42,463 nucleotides of DNA, from positions 1 to 42,463 of the forward strand of contig JANJWV010000228.1 in NCBI GenBank assembly GCA_024709365.1, in the 5' to 3' direction. Positions 1-9,462 of the stretch are shown one piece after another (position 1 is the stretch's first letter; every line of letters begins with the position of its first letter). Source of the stretch: Desulfomicrobium sp. GTDB lineage: Bacteria > Desulfobacterota > Desulfovibrionia > Desulfovibrionales > Desulfomicrobiaceae. Below the pieces are notes generated by a model. It did no database searches. It was not told the origin of the DNA and saw nothing but the letters and a program-made list of their open reading frames with translations. Made by a program: the position numbers and the translations under genes.

Positions 1-704
1 CCCTTGATCATGGGGTCGCCCTCCATCTCCTTGTACTCACGCTTGACCTCATCTTTGCTCATCATGTGCTGCTTGTTGTACTGCCAGCGCTGGAACAGGT
101 AGTCCACCGCGGCGATGACGCAAAACGCACCGGCCGCAGCATAGAGCAGATCGTGCATGGCCGCGCCCAGTACCGACCACAGGTGCCCCATGTTTCCGTT
201 GGGGATGGAGAAGAGGGTCTTCAGATGCGCGGACATGACCATCCAGACCACCCAGGACAGAACCACGACTTTGAGCACGTTCTTGAGGAACTCCACAGCG
301 TTCTTGACAGAGAAAACCTTCTGAAACCACTTGGAGGGACTTATGTTCTCGAGCTTGGGCATGGCTCCCTTGAAGGCAAAAAGAACACCTACCTGGGCCA
401 GGTTGGACAAAATGGAGGTGGCCATGACCAGGCCAATGACAGGCAGAACCAGTTTCAGAAAGCACGCCACCGTGACGTCGACGGCCTGGGGCAGGGCCTG
501 CTCGAAGGGCAGGCTCATGACGATCATGGGCACCTCCGTCATGGTCGAGAGGGTCTCGTAGATGGATTCGCTCATGGCCGAAAGGTACACGGCGATGGCC
601 AGCACGGACATGGCCGCTGGCACGTCCTGGCTCTTGCAGACATCGCCCTTTTCCCGTGCCTCCCGCAGACGCTTCGGCGTGGGTTGTTCTGTTTTCTCAC
701 TCAT
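1..704 (-). CDS. sctU: SctU (YscU/FlhB family export-switch protein), C-terminus truncated by window edge
   Basis: Minus-strand translation from ATG at 704 starts MSEKTEQPTPKRLREAREKGDVCKSQDV..., the canonical FlhB/YscU N-terminus; directly follows sctT. The autocleavage region is outside the window. Confidence 0.93.
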   Translation of the reverse strand, partial: MSEKTEQPTPKRLREAREKGDVCKSQDVPAAMSVLAIAVYLSAMSESIYETLSTMTEVPMIVMSLPFEQALPQAVDVTVACFLKLVLPVIGLVMATSILSNLAQVGVLFAFKGAMPKLENISPSKWFQKVFSVKNAVEFLKNVLKVVVLSWVVWMVMSAHLKTLFSIPNGNMGHLWSVLGAAMHDLLYAAAGAFCVIAAVDYLFQRWQYNKQHMMSKDEVKREYKEMEGDPMIK

Positions 705-1524
705 GGAACAAGATCCTCACCACGGCCAGGTCATTGCCGATGGTGGCGAAGAGCCCTTCTATCTGGGCCATGAGGAGCCCAAAAGACACCAACAGGAGAA
801 AGGCCGCCAGAGCGCTCTTGATGGGCATGCCGAGGATATACACGTTGAGCTGGGCCGCGAAGCGGTTGATGAGACCCAGGGACATGTCCGTAAGCAGGCA
901 GGCGGCCACTATAGGGGCCGAAAGCAGAATCACGGTGCCCATGAGCCAGGCCACGCGACCGGCGAAGAACAGTGGCACGTCCGCGCCGCGCTCGAAGAAT
1001 CCTGCGGGCAGCAACGATGCCACGGGCCAAGTCTCGTAACTGGAGTAGACCAGGGTGATGAAGGCCAGGAAGGCGCCGCCGGAAAAAAAGATATACACCG
1101 CGCACTGAAAAAGCAGCGATCCCAGCGGGGAGGTTTCCTCTCCGGACAGGGGATCGGCACCAGAGGCCATGGACGCGCCGCGCTGGTTGTCTATGAAGAA
1201 ACCCGCGCATTGTACGGCCCAGAACAGCATCCCGGCCAAAAAACCCAGCAGGAAACCCAGCAGGGTCTCCTTGAGCAGGACGAGAGCGAGGCGTCCCATG
1301 ACGGCCGTGGTCAGAACCTGGGGCACATCGAGCTGATCCAAGAGCATGGGATGGATGAACATGTAGCAGGCGAAGGCCACGGCCACGCGGATCTGGCCGG
1401 TGACAATGGTGCCACCCATGAACGGCACTGTCTGCATGATCATGAACAGACGCGGCATGCCCAGAAGCACGGCCAGCAGATGGTTCATGACGCGGAGTTC
1501 CTGAAAGAGGGCCTCCAGATTCAT
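697..1524 (-). CDS. sctT: SctT (YscT/FliR family export apparatus protein)
   Basis: 275 aa, multiple hydrophobic segments, FliR-like; lies between sctS and sctU with overlapping stop/start. Confidence 0.9.
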   Translation of the reverse strand: MNLEALFQELRVMNHLLAVLLGMPRLFMIMQTVPFMGGTIVTGQIRVAVAFACYMFIHPMLLDQLDVPQVLTTAVMGRLALVLLKETLLGFLLGFLAGMLFWAVQCAGFFIDNQRGASMASGADPLSGEETSPLGSLLFQCAVYIFFSGGAFLAFITLVYSSYETWPVASLLPAGFFERGADVPLFFAGRVAWLMGTVILLSAPIVAACLLTDMSLGLINRFAAQLNVYILGMPIKSALAAFLLLVSFGLLMAQIEGLFATIGNDLAVVRILFHE

Positions 1525-1543
1525 CCGCCCCCCCTTATATCCA

Positions 1544-1807
1544 TCACAATAAGTAGAAATTATTAAAGATTTCCATCGAATACCGCAAAATTTCGCCGCA
1601 CAGCCAGCCTCCCAAAACGAACAAGGTCGCGATGACCGCGATGAGTTTCACGCCAAAAGACAGTGTCTGCTCCTGAAGCTGGGTGATGGCCTGGATCAGA
1701 CTGAAGACGATACCCACCACCGAGGCGACCACGATGGGCGGCAACGAGAGCATGAGCACCAGATACAGGGCCTGCACGGCATAGTTAATGGCAGTGGATT
1801 CCATCAC
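1544..1807 (-). CDS. sctS: SctS (YscS/FliQ family export apparatus protein)
   Basis: 87 aa with two TM helices; PPIVVASVVGIVFSLIQAITQLQEQTLSF is a FliQ/YscS signature. Confidence 0.95.
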   Translation of the reverse strand: MMESTAINYAVQALYLVLMLSLPPIVVASVVGIVFSLIQAITQLQEQTLSFGVKLIAVIATLFVLGGWLCGEILRYSMEIFNNFYLL

Positions 1808-1846
1808 CTCTCCTTGGGAAGTCGACGACGCCCCCGAGGCCGGGCT

Positions 1847-3946
1847 CTACAGGCGTATCCTGTTCACGGGCTGGACCGAAATCTCCGGCGTGATCTCTTG
1901 GTACGACACCACGGCCAGGCCGTAGTGTTCCCCCTCAATGAGCCGACGCACATATCGGCGGATGTCCATGGACACCACCAGAACGGGCTTCTGAGTGCTG
2001 GTCTTGTATCTGCCTGCGGCCTCGCCCACGGCCTTCATGAAACGCTGGGTGGTCTCCGGGTCCAAGGCCAGGAACGCGCCGGCCGATGTCTGCCGGATGG
2101 CTTTGCGAATGGTCTCCTCCACGGCGGGCTCCATGAGGATGGCCGGCAGCATGTTCTGCCCCTTGGAGTACATGTAGCTGATCTGGCGTTTGAGGGCCGT
2201 GCGCACGTACTCCGCCAGCATGACCGCGTCCTTCTCCTTGGGGCTCCATTCCACCAACGCCTCCAGGATGCCGCGCAGGTCGCGGATGGAGACCTGCTCC
2301 TGCACCAGGCGCTGGAATATCTCGGCAATGCGCTGGGTAGGCATGAGGCGAGTGGCCTCGCGCACCAGGTCCGGAGCGCGCTCCTCCATGCGATCCAGAA
2401 GGTATTTGGTCTCCTGCAGGCCCAGGAAGGACGAGGCGTGGCGCGACAGAATCAGAGACAAGTGGTAGGCCAGGATGCGCGGATGGCTCATGCAGGAAAG
2501 GCCCACGCGGGCTAGGCTCGGACTCTGGGCCTCGGGCACCCACAACGGTTCCACGTCTGGCAGGAAGCGCTCGCCCTCCTTCACGTCCACGCCGAGCATC
2601 CGCAGATTCTCGCGCGTGTCCCGGACCAGAACCATGCCCCGCTCCAGCTTCCCCCGCGACATGGGGATCTCGTTGACGTGCAAGGCGTAGCTCAGGTCCT
2701 CAAGGCCGGGGTTTGGGCGGATGTTGATGCCCGGGAAAGGCACCCCCAGATCGAAATACAGGGCCCGGCGCAGGCTCGCCAGTTCCTCGTTGAGGGAGTC
2801 GTAGTCGAGGCTGTCCCCCATGTCCTCGGAGATGTCGAGGATGATGGGCACTGTCGGCGCGAACTCGTCGCGCTGTCCTCCAGGCATGGGCTTGCCAGGC
2901 TTTCTGGGCGCGGCCGATGGCTTGAGAGACCGGGTCAGCTCGGCCCGGGCATCGTGGCTCTGGGGCAGCAGACTGATGCGGCGCAGCACGTAGCCCAAGC
3001 CACCCAGGCCCGCAGCCAAGGCAAAAAGCTGCGGTTTGGGGAAACCAGGGATGAGACCAAAGAGAAAAACCAGCCCCCCGGACATAAGCAGGGCCTTGGG
3101 CTGGTTGAAGAGTTGCTCGCCGATCTGAGTACCGACGTTGACCTCGGAGTCACCGGTGCGGGTGATGAGGATGCCGGCCGAAATGGAAACCAGCAGGGAT
3201 GGGATCTGGGAGACCAGGCCGTCGCCGATGGTCAGGATGCCATAGACATGCAGGGCTTCGCCGGCCGACATGCCGTTCTGGGAGATGCCGATGATGGTCC
3301 CCCCGACGATGTTGACCACGGCGATGATCATGCCTGCGATGCTGTCGCCCTTGACGAATTTCATGGCACCGTCCATGGCGCCGTACATCTGGCTTTCCTG
3401 ACTCACGCGCTGGCGGCGGGACTGGGCTTCGGTCATGTCGATGACCCCGGCGCGCATGTCCGCGTCGATGGACATCTGTTTGCCCGGCATGGCGTCCAGG
3501 GTGAAACGGGCACCGACCTCGGCCACTCGCTCGGCGCCCTTGGCGATGACCAAAAACTGCACGATGGTCAAAATGAGAAAGACCACGGCGCCGACCACGA
3601 AATTACCGCCCAGGGCGAAATCGCCGAAGGTAAAGATGATCTCGCCCGCGTCAGCCTGCAGAAGGATGAGACGAGTGGTGGTGATGTTGAGTCCCACCCG
3701 AAACAGCGTAGTGAAAAGCAGCATGGTCGGAAAGACTGAAAAGTCCAAGGCCGTGCGCACGTACATGGACATCATGAGCATGATGAAAGACAAGGCCATG
3801 TTCAGGCCAATGAAGGCATCCACCAAGGGCGTGGGCAGGGGCAGAATCATGAGCCCGACCACGATGACCAGCAGGGCGACGATGGACAGGTCGTTGTGTC
3901 TGGTGACCATGCCCACAGCCGAACGGGCTATGGCGAATGCGTTCAT
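1847..3946 (-). CDS. sctV: SctV (YscV/FlhA family major export gate protein)
   Basis: 699 aa; N-terminal polytopic region plus cytoplasmic domain; motifs such as GDGLVSQIPSLLVSISAGILITR. Confidence 0.97.
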   Translation of the reverse strand: MNAFAIARSAVGMVTRHNDLSIVALLVIVVGLMILPLPTPLVDAFIGLNMALSFIMLMMSMYVRTALDFSVFPTMLLFTTLFRVGLNITTTRLILLQADAGEIIFTFGDFALGGNFVVGAVVFLILTIVQFLVIAKGAERVAEVGARFTLDAMPGKQMSIDADMRAGVIDMTEAQSRRQRVSQESQMYGAMDGAMKFVKGDSIAGMIIAVVNIVGGTIIGISQNGMSAGEALHVYGILTIGDGLVSQIPSLLVSISAGILITRTGDSEVNVGTQIGEQLFNQPKALLMSGGLVFLFGLIPGFPKPQLFALAAGLGGLGYVLRRISLLPQSHDARAELTRSLKPSAAPRKPGKPMPGGQRDEFAPTVPIILDISEDMGDSLDYDSLNEELASLRRALYFDLGVPFPGINIRPNPGLEDLSYALHVNEIPMSRGKLERGMVLVRDTRENLRMLGVDVKEGERFLPDVEPLWVPEAQSPSLARVGLSCMSHPRILAYHLSLILSRHASSFLGLQETKYLLDRMEERAPDLVREATRLMPTQRIAEIFQRLVQEQVSIRDLRGILEALVEWSPKEKDAVMLAEYVRTALKRQISYMYSKGQNMLPAILMEPAVEETIRKAIRQTSAGAFLALDPETTQRFMKAVGEAAGRYKTSTQKPVLVVSMDIRRYVRRLIEGEHYGLAVVSYQEITPEISVQPVNRIRL

Positions 3947-4383
3947 GCTCTGCTCCCGCTTTTAACTGGTCGAGCCGGTTTTGCCCCCACGCCGGACGGG
4001 CCGCCGTCAAGGCGTCCCCCGAGTCCGAGGAAAGCGTCCACCGCCTGCCGGGCCTCATCGTACCGATCCTGTCGCCACAGGGCACGGGCTCGCAGCAGGT
4101 GCAAGGCGGCCTCGCGAGACGAGAGGACACGGGCGCCCATGGCCTTGTGCAGGTTGTCCAGGGCCGCTCCCGGATCGTCGCGTTCCAGGTCCACCGCCGC
4201 CATGCTGGCGTGGGCTAGGCGGTCAAGAGAATCGAGGGTCGAGGCGCCGGAGTTTCCGACACGTTCTCCGGCAAGGGCGATGAGGGCGGCGAAAAGGCGG
4301 CCTGCCCGCTCCAGCTCTCCCATGCGCAAATACATGTATCCGAGAATAAGCAGGGTCTCGCGGTGCTGTCGCTGCAGATTCAC
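3943..4383 (-). CDS. sctY: SctY-like TPR protein (YscY-type chaperone of SctX)
   Basis: 146 aa TPR-like helical protein overlapping the sctV start; position between sctX-like ORF and sctV matches Yersinia yscX-yscY-yscV. Confidence 0.7.
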   Translation of the reverse strand: MNLQRQHRETLLILGYMYLRMGELERAGRLFAALIALAGERVGNSGASTLDSLDRLAHASMAAVDLERDDPGAALDNLHKAMGARVLSSREAALHLLRARALWRQDRYDEARQAVDAFLGLGGRLDGGPSGVGAKPARPVKSGSRA

Positions 4384-4384
4384 G

Positions 4385-4759
4385 CTAGCCTCCGATCATC
4401 AGACCGGTATAGGCCTGCAAAAGATCCCGGTTCTCTAGCAGCAGGCGCAAGTCCGTTTCCAGGAATTCCCGCACTTCAGGCTGCTGACTGTCCTTGAGGG
4501 CCGCGAAGCTTTCGCGCAGGTTGGCCGCGAAAACCTCGGGCCGCAACAACTCCCCGTCGCCCACGTCGGGGCACAGGGCCTGTTCTACAAGCTTCGCGGC
4601 ATTGAGGGGGGAATACAGCTCCTCCAGCCCGGCCTCGCGCAGCACGCTAGCAGCCAGCGGTCTGGCCTGTGGCAGTTGTCCGTCGGCGGCAAGTCCCGGA
4701 TCAAGGATATCCTGAATGCCTAGAGACGGATCGAGCAGATTATTGATGGAAGAAACCAT
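4385..4759 (-). CDS. sctX: SctX-like secreted component (YscX family)
   Basis: 124 aa from ATG at 4759 (MVSSINNLLDPSLGIQ...), GGAG upstream; size and synteny match YscX; C-terminus LLLENRDLLQAYTGLMIGG. Confidence 0.68.
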   Translation of the reverse strand: MVSSINNLLDPSLGIQDILDPGLAADGQLPQARPLAASVLREAGLEELYSPLNAAKLVEQALCPDVGDGELLRPEVFAANLRESFAALKDSQQPEVREFLETDLRLLLENRDLLQAYTGLMIGG

Positions 4760-4822
4760 GAAAACTCCGATTTGAAAAAAATCATTGACGGCCCCAAATC
4801 GAGAGGCCGCTCCCAACCGTAT

Positions 4823-7800
4823 CTACCTGCGTTCCATTACGAATTCCGAACACCGATGATCTCCGTTCGGCTCGATGATGTACTGCTGATGGAATTTGAG
4901 GGGGAGCGCCGGATCGGAATCGATGTTGATCACGACGGTGTTATCCTCGTGCTGCGTGGCTGTCACCGAGAAGTTGCCATGCTCGCTGAATTGTACGCCC
5001 GGAAAGGTCGCGCTCAAGACGCGCGGCATGATCAAGGCGGCCTGACTGAAGGCCTGAAGGGTCCGGGCCATCTGGGCCGGCGACGAGGTCATACTCTGGA
5101 CATGGCCCATGAGCGCCGTGAACTGCGGATGCGTCGGCACGTTCTCAGCATCCGGGATGTCAAAGGGCTGGGTGAGCATGCCGCGCCCGTCGGCGGACTC
5201 CAGACGCATGACCGTGTTCCGCCCTCGCCGCCTGAAGTCCGTGGTCAGGCCGTAGGCGTTTTCCGGACCGTAATCCTTGAGACTGGACATTCCCAGGTCG
5301 ATGCCGATGTCGTCCTGGGTCAGGCGCACCCCAGGACGGGTCAATTCCATGAGCCTGGGGAAAGGGATGCCCATAGTCAACGCATTGATGACCGAATGAT
5401 GATGCTGCGGGGCGGACATATCCGGACAGGCAATGCTCAGGGCCCGGTCGTAGGAGGTCAGCACATGCTGGAAAAGCCGTCTACCGAGATCGCCCTCGCG
5501 CAGAGTCAGGGGGGCGGAATGCCCTGTCACGGCCCGCCAGACCTGGGATGCCGACAGCGGACGGGCTCCGTTCGCGTCCTGGGCCGCGAGCAGGGCGCGG
5601 GCGTTGCCCTGCATCAGATACGGGACCAGATACGTGGAGTCCTCGGGCACCGAGGCCTCGAGACGACCGGCGATGCCGCGCAACGCTTCCATCTGGGCCG
5701 TGTTCAAGGGAGGCGCTACCCGGCCCAGGGCGATGTCCAGATCCGAGAAGATGCGCGGCCGCAGCCGGTTGATGTTGGCCATGACCTCGCCGCCGATGTC
5801 GCCGGGTTCGGACACAGCCTGCTGGAAGAAAAACGGATCGGGATCAAGCCGCGTGCCCAGACGCCTGCCAGACTCCATGCGCAGCTCTTCCATGACCCGC
5901 GTGGCCGCGAGCATGGGCGGCCTGGCGGAATCGTCGATTTCACGGCAGTAATTGAAGGCGCCGGAAACCTGCTGCCCCAGTGCGCCATCCAGGCTGGCGT
6001 ACATGCGTCCCAGTTCCTCCTGGCCAAGCCCCGCGAAGCCCACCGCCATCATGAGCATGCCGCCCAGCGCCTCTTCGCTGCCCGACAACGGATGCTCTGT
6101 CAGATGACGCACATGGGGCATGAACGCGGTCGCCAGCTCGATGACGCCTTCAGAAAAACTTTTGTCCGTGTTCTGCTCCCGACACAGGGACTTCATGCCC
6201 GACGCCTTGCTGCGCGCGGTCTCGGCCAGCCGGACGATGATATCGAGGTCGCGCAGACCCGTGGACTCGGCCATCTCCTTCATCACGGCCTTTTCCCTGG
6301 CGCTGAACGCACCCGGCTCCACTGCCCGGCCCTCGGGTTCGGGCAGGCCGTCGATACCGTCCAGGGTGGCCTTCAGGGCCACCAGAGAATCGGCGATGGA
6401 ACGCATGGCCACTTCCCGCAGCCGGGCCGGATCCACAGGACCCGGATGCTCCGCCATCCATGCGGCGCAGGCGTCGCGGGCCGCCAGATACATGCTCCCG
6501 GCGCGGACCGAGTCCGGGTTGATGCCCGTGAGATCTGCACTCCGGGCCGCCTCGTCGAAGGCGGTGTAGAACATGATGGGATTTTCTTCGATATTGCCGC
6601 TCCCGCGCGGAAAAAATTCGTCGAGCACGGCATTGGATGTCTCATCCCGCACCTTGGACAACTCGGTCCCCTGGCGATTGCGAGCCACGCCGTCCAGTCG
6701 CGCGCGCACATCCTCGGCCATGTCGGGGATGGCCACGCCGTGGGCGCGCACGAAGCCGCGCGTGGCATCTGACAACTCCTCGCGGGTGATCTCGCGCTGG
6801 AAAATTTCGTCCACGAGATGCCCGGCGCGTTCCTGGTGATCCCTGCCGGGCACGTTCATTTGGACCAGCACTTCTTCGGGCACGATACGGAGCAAAACCA
6901 TCATGTGCGTTTCAAGGGTGCGGTACGCGCCAAGGGAGGCCAGATGCAAGCTCTGAACTCCCGGTCCGCGCAGGGACCCGTCGCCGCATGACAGTCCCAC
7001 CGTGGTCAGCTCCGCAGCCAGGGGGCCAAACTTTTCCGTGACCGCCCGCAGCACGTCCTTGTACTGGCCCGGCTCGACGCCGCGACGGGCCAGCAGGAGC
7101 TGAATGGCGCCGGACTGGACGTTCAGAAAATCATCGGACCCGAAATCCCCGCTCATGCCGTGTGTGCAGGATTCCACGACGTGGCTGTGTCGGCCCACCC
7201 GCTCCAAAAAATCCGGCGGCATATCCCCGCCCAGGAGCGGATCGAGCATGGCGTCCTCTTCCAGGAGCACATTGATGAACCGGGGCAGGGTTTCCGGTGA
7301 CAGTGCCTTGGGCTTCAGATCAATGGGTGGGTTGACGGACATGGCCACGAACTCGCGCACCTGAGGCGACTTGCTGTCCATGAAGGCCCGCAGCGCGCCC
7401 TCCAGTGCGGCCTTGGCCTGCTCCCTGGTCGGCATGGCCGGCGGCAGGACCGACGCGTCCAGGACTCTACGCGCCTCGGACTGCACGTCCGGATGATGCG
7501 CCAGGGGTGAACCCAGATTGGCCGGCAAGCCCAATGCGCCCATGAGCTCCGAGCCCACGGACGAACCGAGGTCATTGAGCTGAAAGGACCGCACGGCGTC
7601 GCCGCGCCCTTCGACCGAGCCGACATCCTTGGACTCCATGCGGATGGCTGTGTACAGCGTGGCCAAATCCCCCCGGTTCACGGCTCCGGAATCCACGGCC
7701 TCAACCAGGGTCTGCAGCACGGCGCGAACATCAGAGGCGCCCTTGAGCTCATCCAGCTTGGCCCCGGCGGCATGCAGTTCCTGCAACACGTCCAGAGTCT

Positions 7801-8485
7801 TGCCCACGGCGTCGTCCAGCACGCCCATGACGCCCTCGAAACGCAAGGTGTGAGCGTCGAGGTCGTACCCCTCGAAGGCGCGCTCCAGACCCTGGGTCAG
7901 GACCGAGCACTTGTCCAGAATAGCGTGCACTGTGGCGGCGTCGCCGCCCATACCCCGCTCCCGGCAGAGCTTGGCCACATGTTGGCCCAGCACTTCGGTC
8001 GTGATGAAATCCCGGAGCAGTTCGCCATGCACCCGCTCGCCGACCAGCGCGCTGCTGCCCCAGCGATGGGTCATCCAGAAATGTCCGAAGGAGGTTCCAA
8101 AGCCCTTGGGAATGACGCCCGAGTCGGCCAGACGCTGCCCGAATTCGATGGCCCGCCCGAGATCATGGGACAGCTGGCGTTCAATGTGCTCCTTGACCAC
8201 GGCGATGTGCCTGGCGGTCAGAGGCTTGCCTTCGGCCCGCTGCATGTCGATCACCGACTGGGCCAGGCCCAGGCATTTCTTGTAGACGGGATCGCGGGCG
8301 ATGGCGTTCAGGAACTCGCGGGCCGTGGCATCGTTCTCCCGCGCCCTGGCGTGGCTGCGGAAACAGGAAAAGGCGGAAGTTTTGGCCAGTTGCCCGCCGT
8401 CGTGCAGAAAACCGCCCTGGTCGCCCTTCTTGCCGGCGAGATCAGGGCTTACCTGACGAAAGAAATTGTCGATGCTCAGTGACAT
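4823..8485 (-). CDS. Giant (1220 aa) putative T3SS secreted protein/effector 1, family not recognised
   Basis: Uninterrupted ORF within the T3SS operon; likely start ATG at 8485 (MSLSIDNFFRQVS...) with GGAG upstream; mostly helical-looking body and short beta-rich C-terminus; preceded by a CesT-like chaperone gene. Confidence 0.8.
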   Translation of the reverse strand: MSLSIDNFFRQVSPDLAGKKGDQGGFLHDGGQLAKTSAFSCFRSHARARENDATAREFLNAIARDPVYKKCLGLAQSVIDMQRAEGKPLTARHIAVVKEHIERQLSHDLGRAIEFGQRLADSGVIPKGFGTSFGHFWMTHRWGSSALVGERVHGELLRDFITTEVLGQHVAKLCRERGMGGDAATVHAILDKCSVLTQGLERAFEGYDLDAHTLRFEGVMGVLDDAVGKTLDVLQELHAAGAKLDELKGASDVRAVLQTLVEAVDSGAVNRGDLATLYTAIRMESKDVGSVEGRGDAVRSFQLNDLGSSVGSELMGALGLPANLGSPLAHHPDVQSEARRVLDASVLPPAMPTREQAKAALEGALRAFMDSKSPQVREFVAMSVNPPIDLKPKALSPETLPRFINVLLEEDAMLDPLLGGDMPPDFLERVGRHSHVVESCTHGMSGDFGSDDFLNVQSGAIQLLLARRGVEPGQYKDVLRAVTEKFGPLAAELTTVGLSCGDGSLRGPGVQSLHLASLGAYRTLETHMMVLLRIVPEEVLVQMNVPGRDHQERAGHLVDEIFQREITREELSDATRGFVRAHGVAIPDMAEDVRARLDGVARNRQGTELSKVRDETSNAVLDEFFPRGSGNIEENPIMFYTAFDEAARSADLTGINPDSVRAGSMYLAARDACAAWMAEHPGPVDPARLREVAMRSIADSLVALKATLDGIDGLPEPEGRAVEPGAFSAREKAVMKEMAESTGLRDLDIIVRLAETARSKASGMKSLCREQNTDKSFSEGVIELATAFMPHVRHLTEHPLSGSEEALGGMLMMAVGFAGLGQEELGRMYASLDGALGQQVSGAFNYCREIDDSARPPMLAATRVMEELRMESGRRLGTRLDPDPFFFQQAVSEPGDIGGEVMANINRLRPRIFSDLDIALGRVAPPLNTAQMEALRGIAGRLEASVPEDSTYLVPYLMQGNARALLAAQDANGARPLSASQVWRAVTGHSAPLTLREGDLGRRLFQHVLTSYDRALSIACPDMSAPQHHHSVINALTMGIPFPRLMELTRPGVRLTQDDIGIDLGMSSLKDYGPENAYGLTTDFRRRGRNTVMRLESADGRGMLTQPFDIPDAENVPTHPQFTALMGHVQSMTSSPAQMARTLQAFSQAALIMPRVLSATFPGVQFSEHGNFSVTATQHEDNTVVINIDSDPALPLKFHQQYIIEPNGDHRCSEFVMERR

Positions 8486-8552
8486 GGTATCTCCGGTCTC
8501 GATGACTATTCGCTCCATGCGGTATGGAGCCACGGTTCACGCCTGAAAAAAA

Positions 8553-9050
8553 CTAGACCCGCAACAGGGTCGAAGACGCTTCCGGGGAAACGTCCTCTGC
8601 CGCCTGCCCTTCGAAGCTGAGCTGCAAACTGTCCAACCGATCGTTCACGAGAGTCTCGATTTCGTCGTTCCATTCCTGCAGGCGCCTAGTCCAGATGTCC
8701 GCCAGGGTCACGAACCTCTCCACCTCGTTCACGAAGCCCGAGGCATCGAGGCCGGGCAGAAACACGAGGTGCTCCAGAAAGGCCATGCCCGTTCTCTCGT
8801 CGAGGCTGAGGGACGCACCCATGGTTTCGGACAGCAGAAAATTCGCGCCCAGAAGCCTGGCATGGACGCCTCCGCCCATGGCCGAGGGATAGCCGACTTC
8901 CATGTGCAGGAGAAAGACGGATTCCGACGTTCTGGAATGCAACAGCACGGGTACGCCGTCGAGGACAAAGGCGTGCACCCCGTTTTCATCCTTCTCCACC
9001 TGCTGGCCCAAAGCCTGGCTCAGCGCATCGATAAAGGCCTGCGTTTCCAT
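8553..9050 (-). CDS. CesT-family (class I) T3SS chaperone, likely partner of giant protein 1
   Basis: 165 aa; METQAFIDALSQALGQQVEKDENGVHAFVLDGVPVLLHSRTSESVFLLHMEVG... alternating helix/strand pattern typical of CesT/SicP family; ends ASSTLLRV. Confidence 0.75.
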   Translation of the reverse strand: METQAFIDALSQALGQQVEKDENGVHAFVLDGVPVLLHSRTSESVFLLHMEVGYPSAMGGGVHARLLGANFLLSETMGASLSLDERTGMAFLEHLVFLPGLDASGFVNEVERFVTLADIWTRRLQEWNDEIETLVNDRLDSLQLSFEGQAAEDVSPEASSTLLRV

Positions 9051-9099
9051 GGCATCTCCTCATGGTGTCAAAAACGTACTGCAGTTGAAAAAATTGGGG

Positions 9100-9462
9100 T
9101 CAGACGATCCTCGCCTGCATCTGTCCAAGAAACACGATGGCGTTCTCCAGCACGGCGGCCGTGACGGTACGCTCGTCCACGCGGGTCAGGAGCACGGCGT
9201 TGCCGGCGTGAACTCCTGCGCACAGCGGCATGGGATGGGCGTGGCGATACCCGCACAGCTCCAGCGCCCGGCGCGGCGCCTGAACGTCGTGAGCGGGAAC
9301 CGAAACCGCGAGATACATCAAGAGCTCCCCATCCCCGCGCTCGAAATACACGCGGCCCAGCCCTTCGATGTCAAGGGCCGCCACGCCGTTTTCGGCCAGA
9401 GCGAAACCCGGCATGCCCATCCGACGACCGAATTCAGCGATTTCACGATCAACCATGGTCAT
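9100..9462 (-). CDS. sycN: SycN-like chaperone of SctW/YopN
   Basis: 120 aa; resembles Yersinia SycN in length and pattern (IAEFGRRMGMPGF...LPLCAG...VDERTVT); overlaps the sctW stop as in yopN-tyeA-sycN. Confidence 0.75.
   Translation of the reverse strand: MTMVDREIAEFGRRMGMPGFALAENGVAALDIEGLGRVYFERGDGELLMYLAVSVPAHDVQAPRRALELCGYRHAHPMPLCAGVHAGNAVLLTRVDERTVTAAVLENAIVFLGQMQARIV

Noticed and set aside
2678-3739. 353-aa plus-strand ORF
   Set aside because: Antisense shadow of sctV, which is an unambiguous conserved gene.
4772-6772. 666-aa plus-strand ORF
   Set aside because: Antisense shadow of giant protein 1 in high-GC sequence; His/Gly/Arg-rich composition with no recognisable domain.
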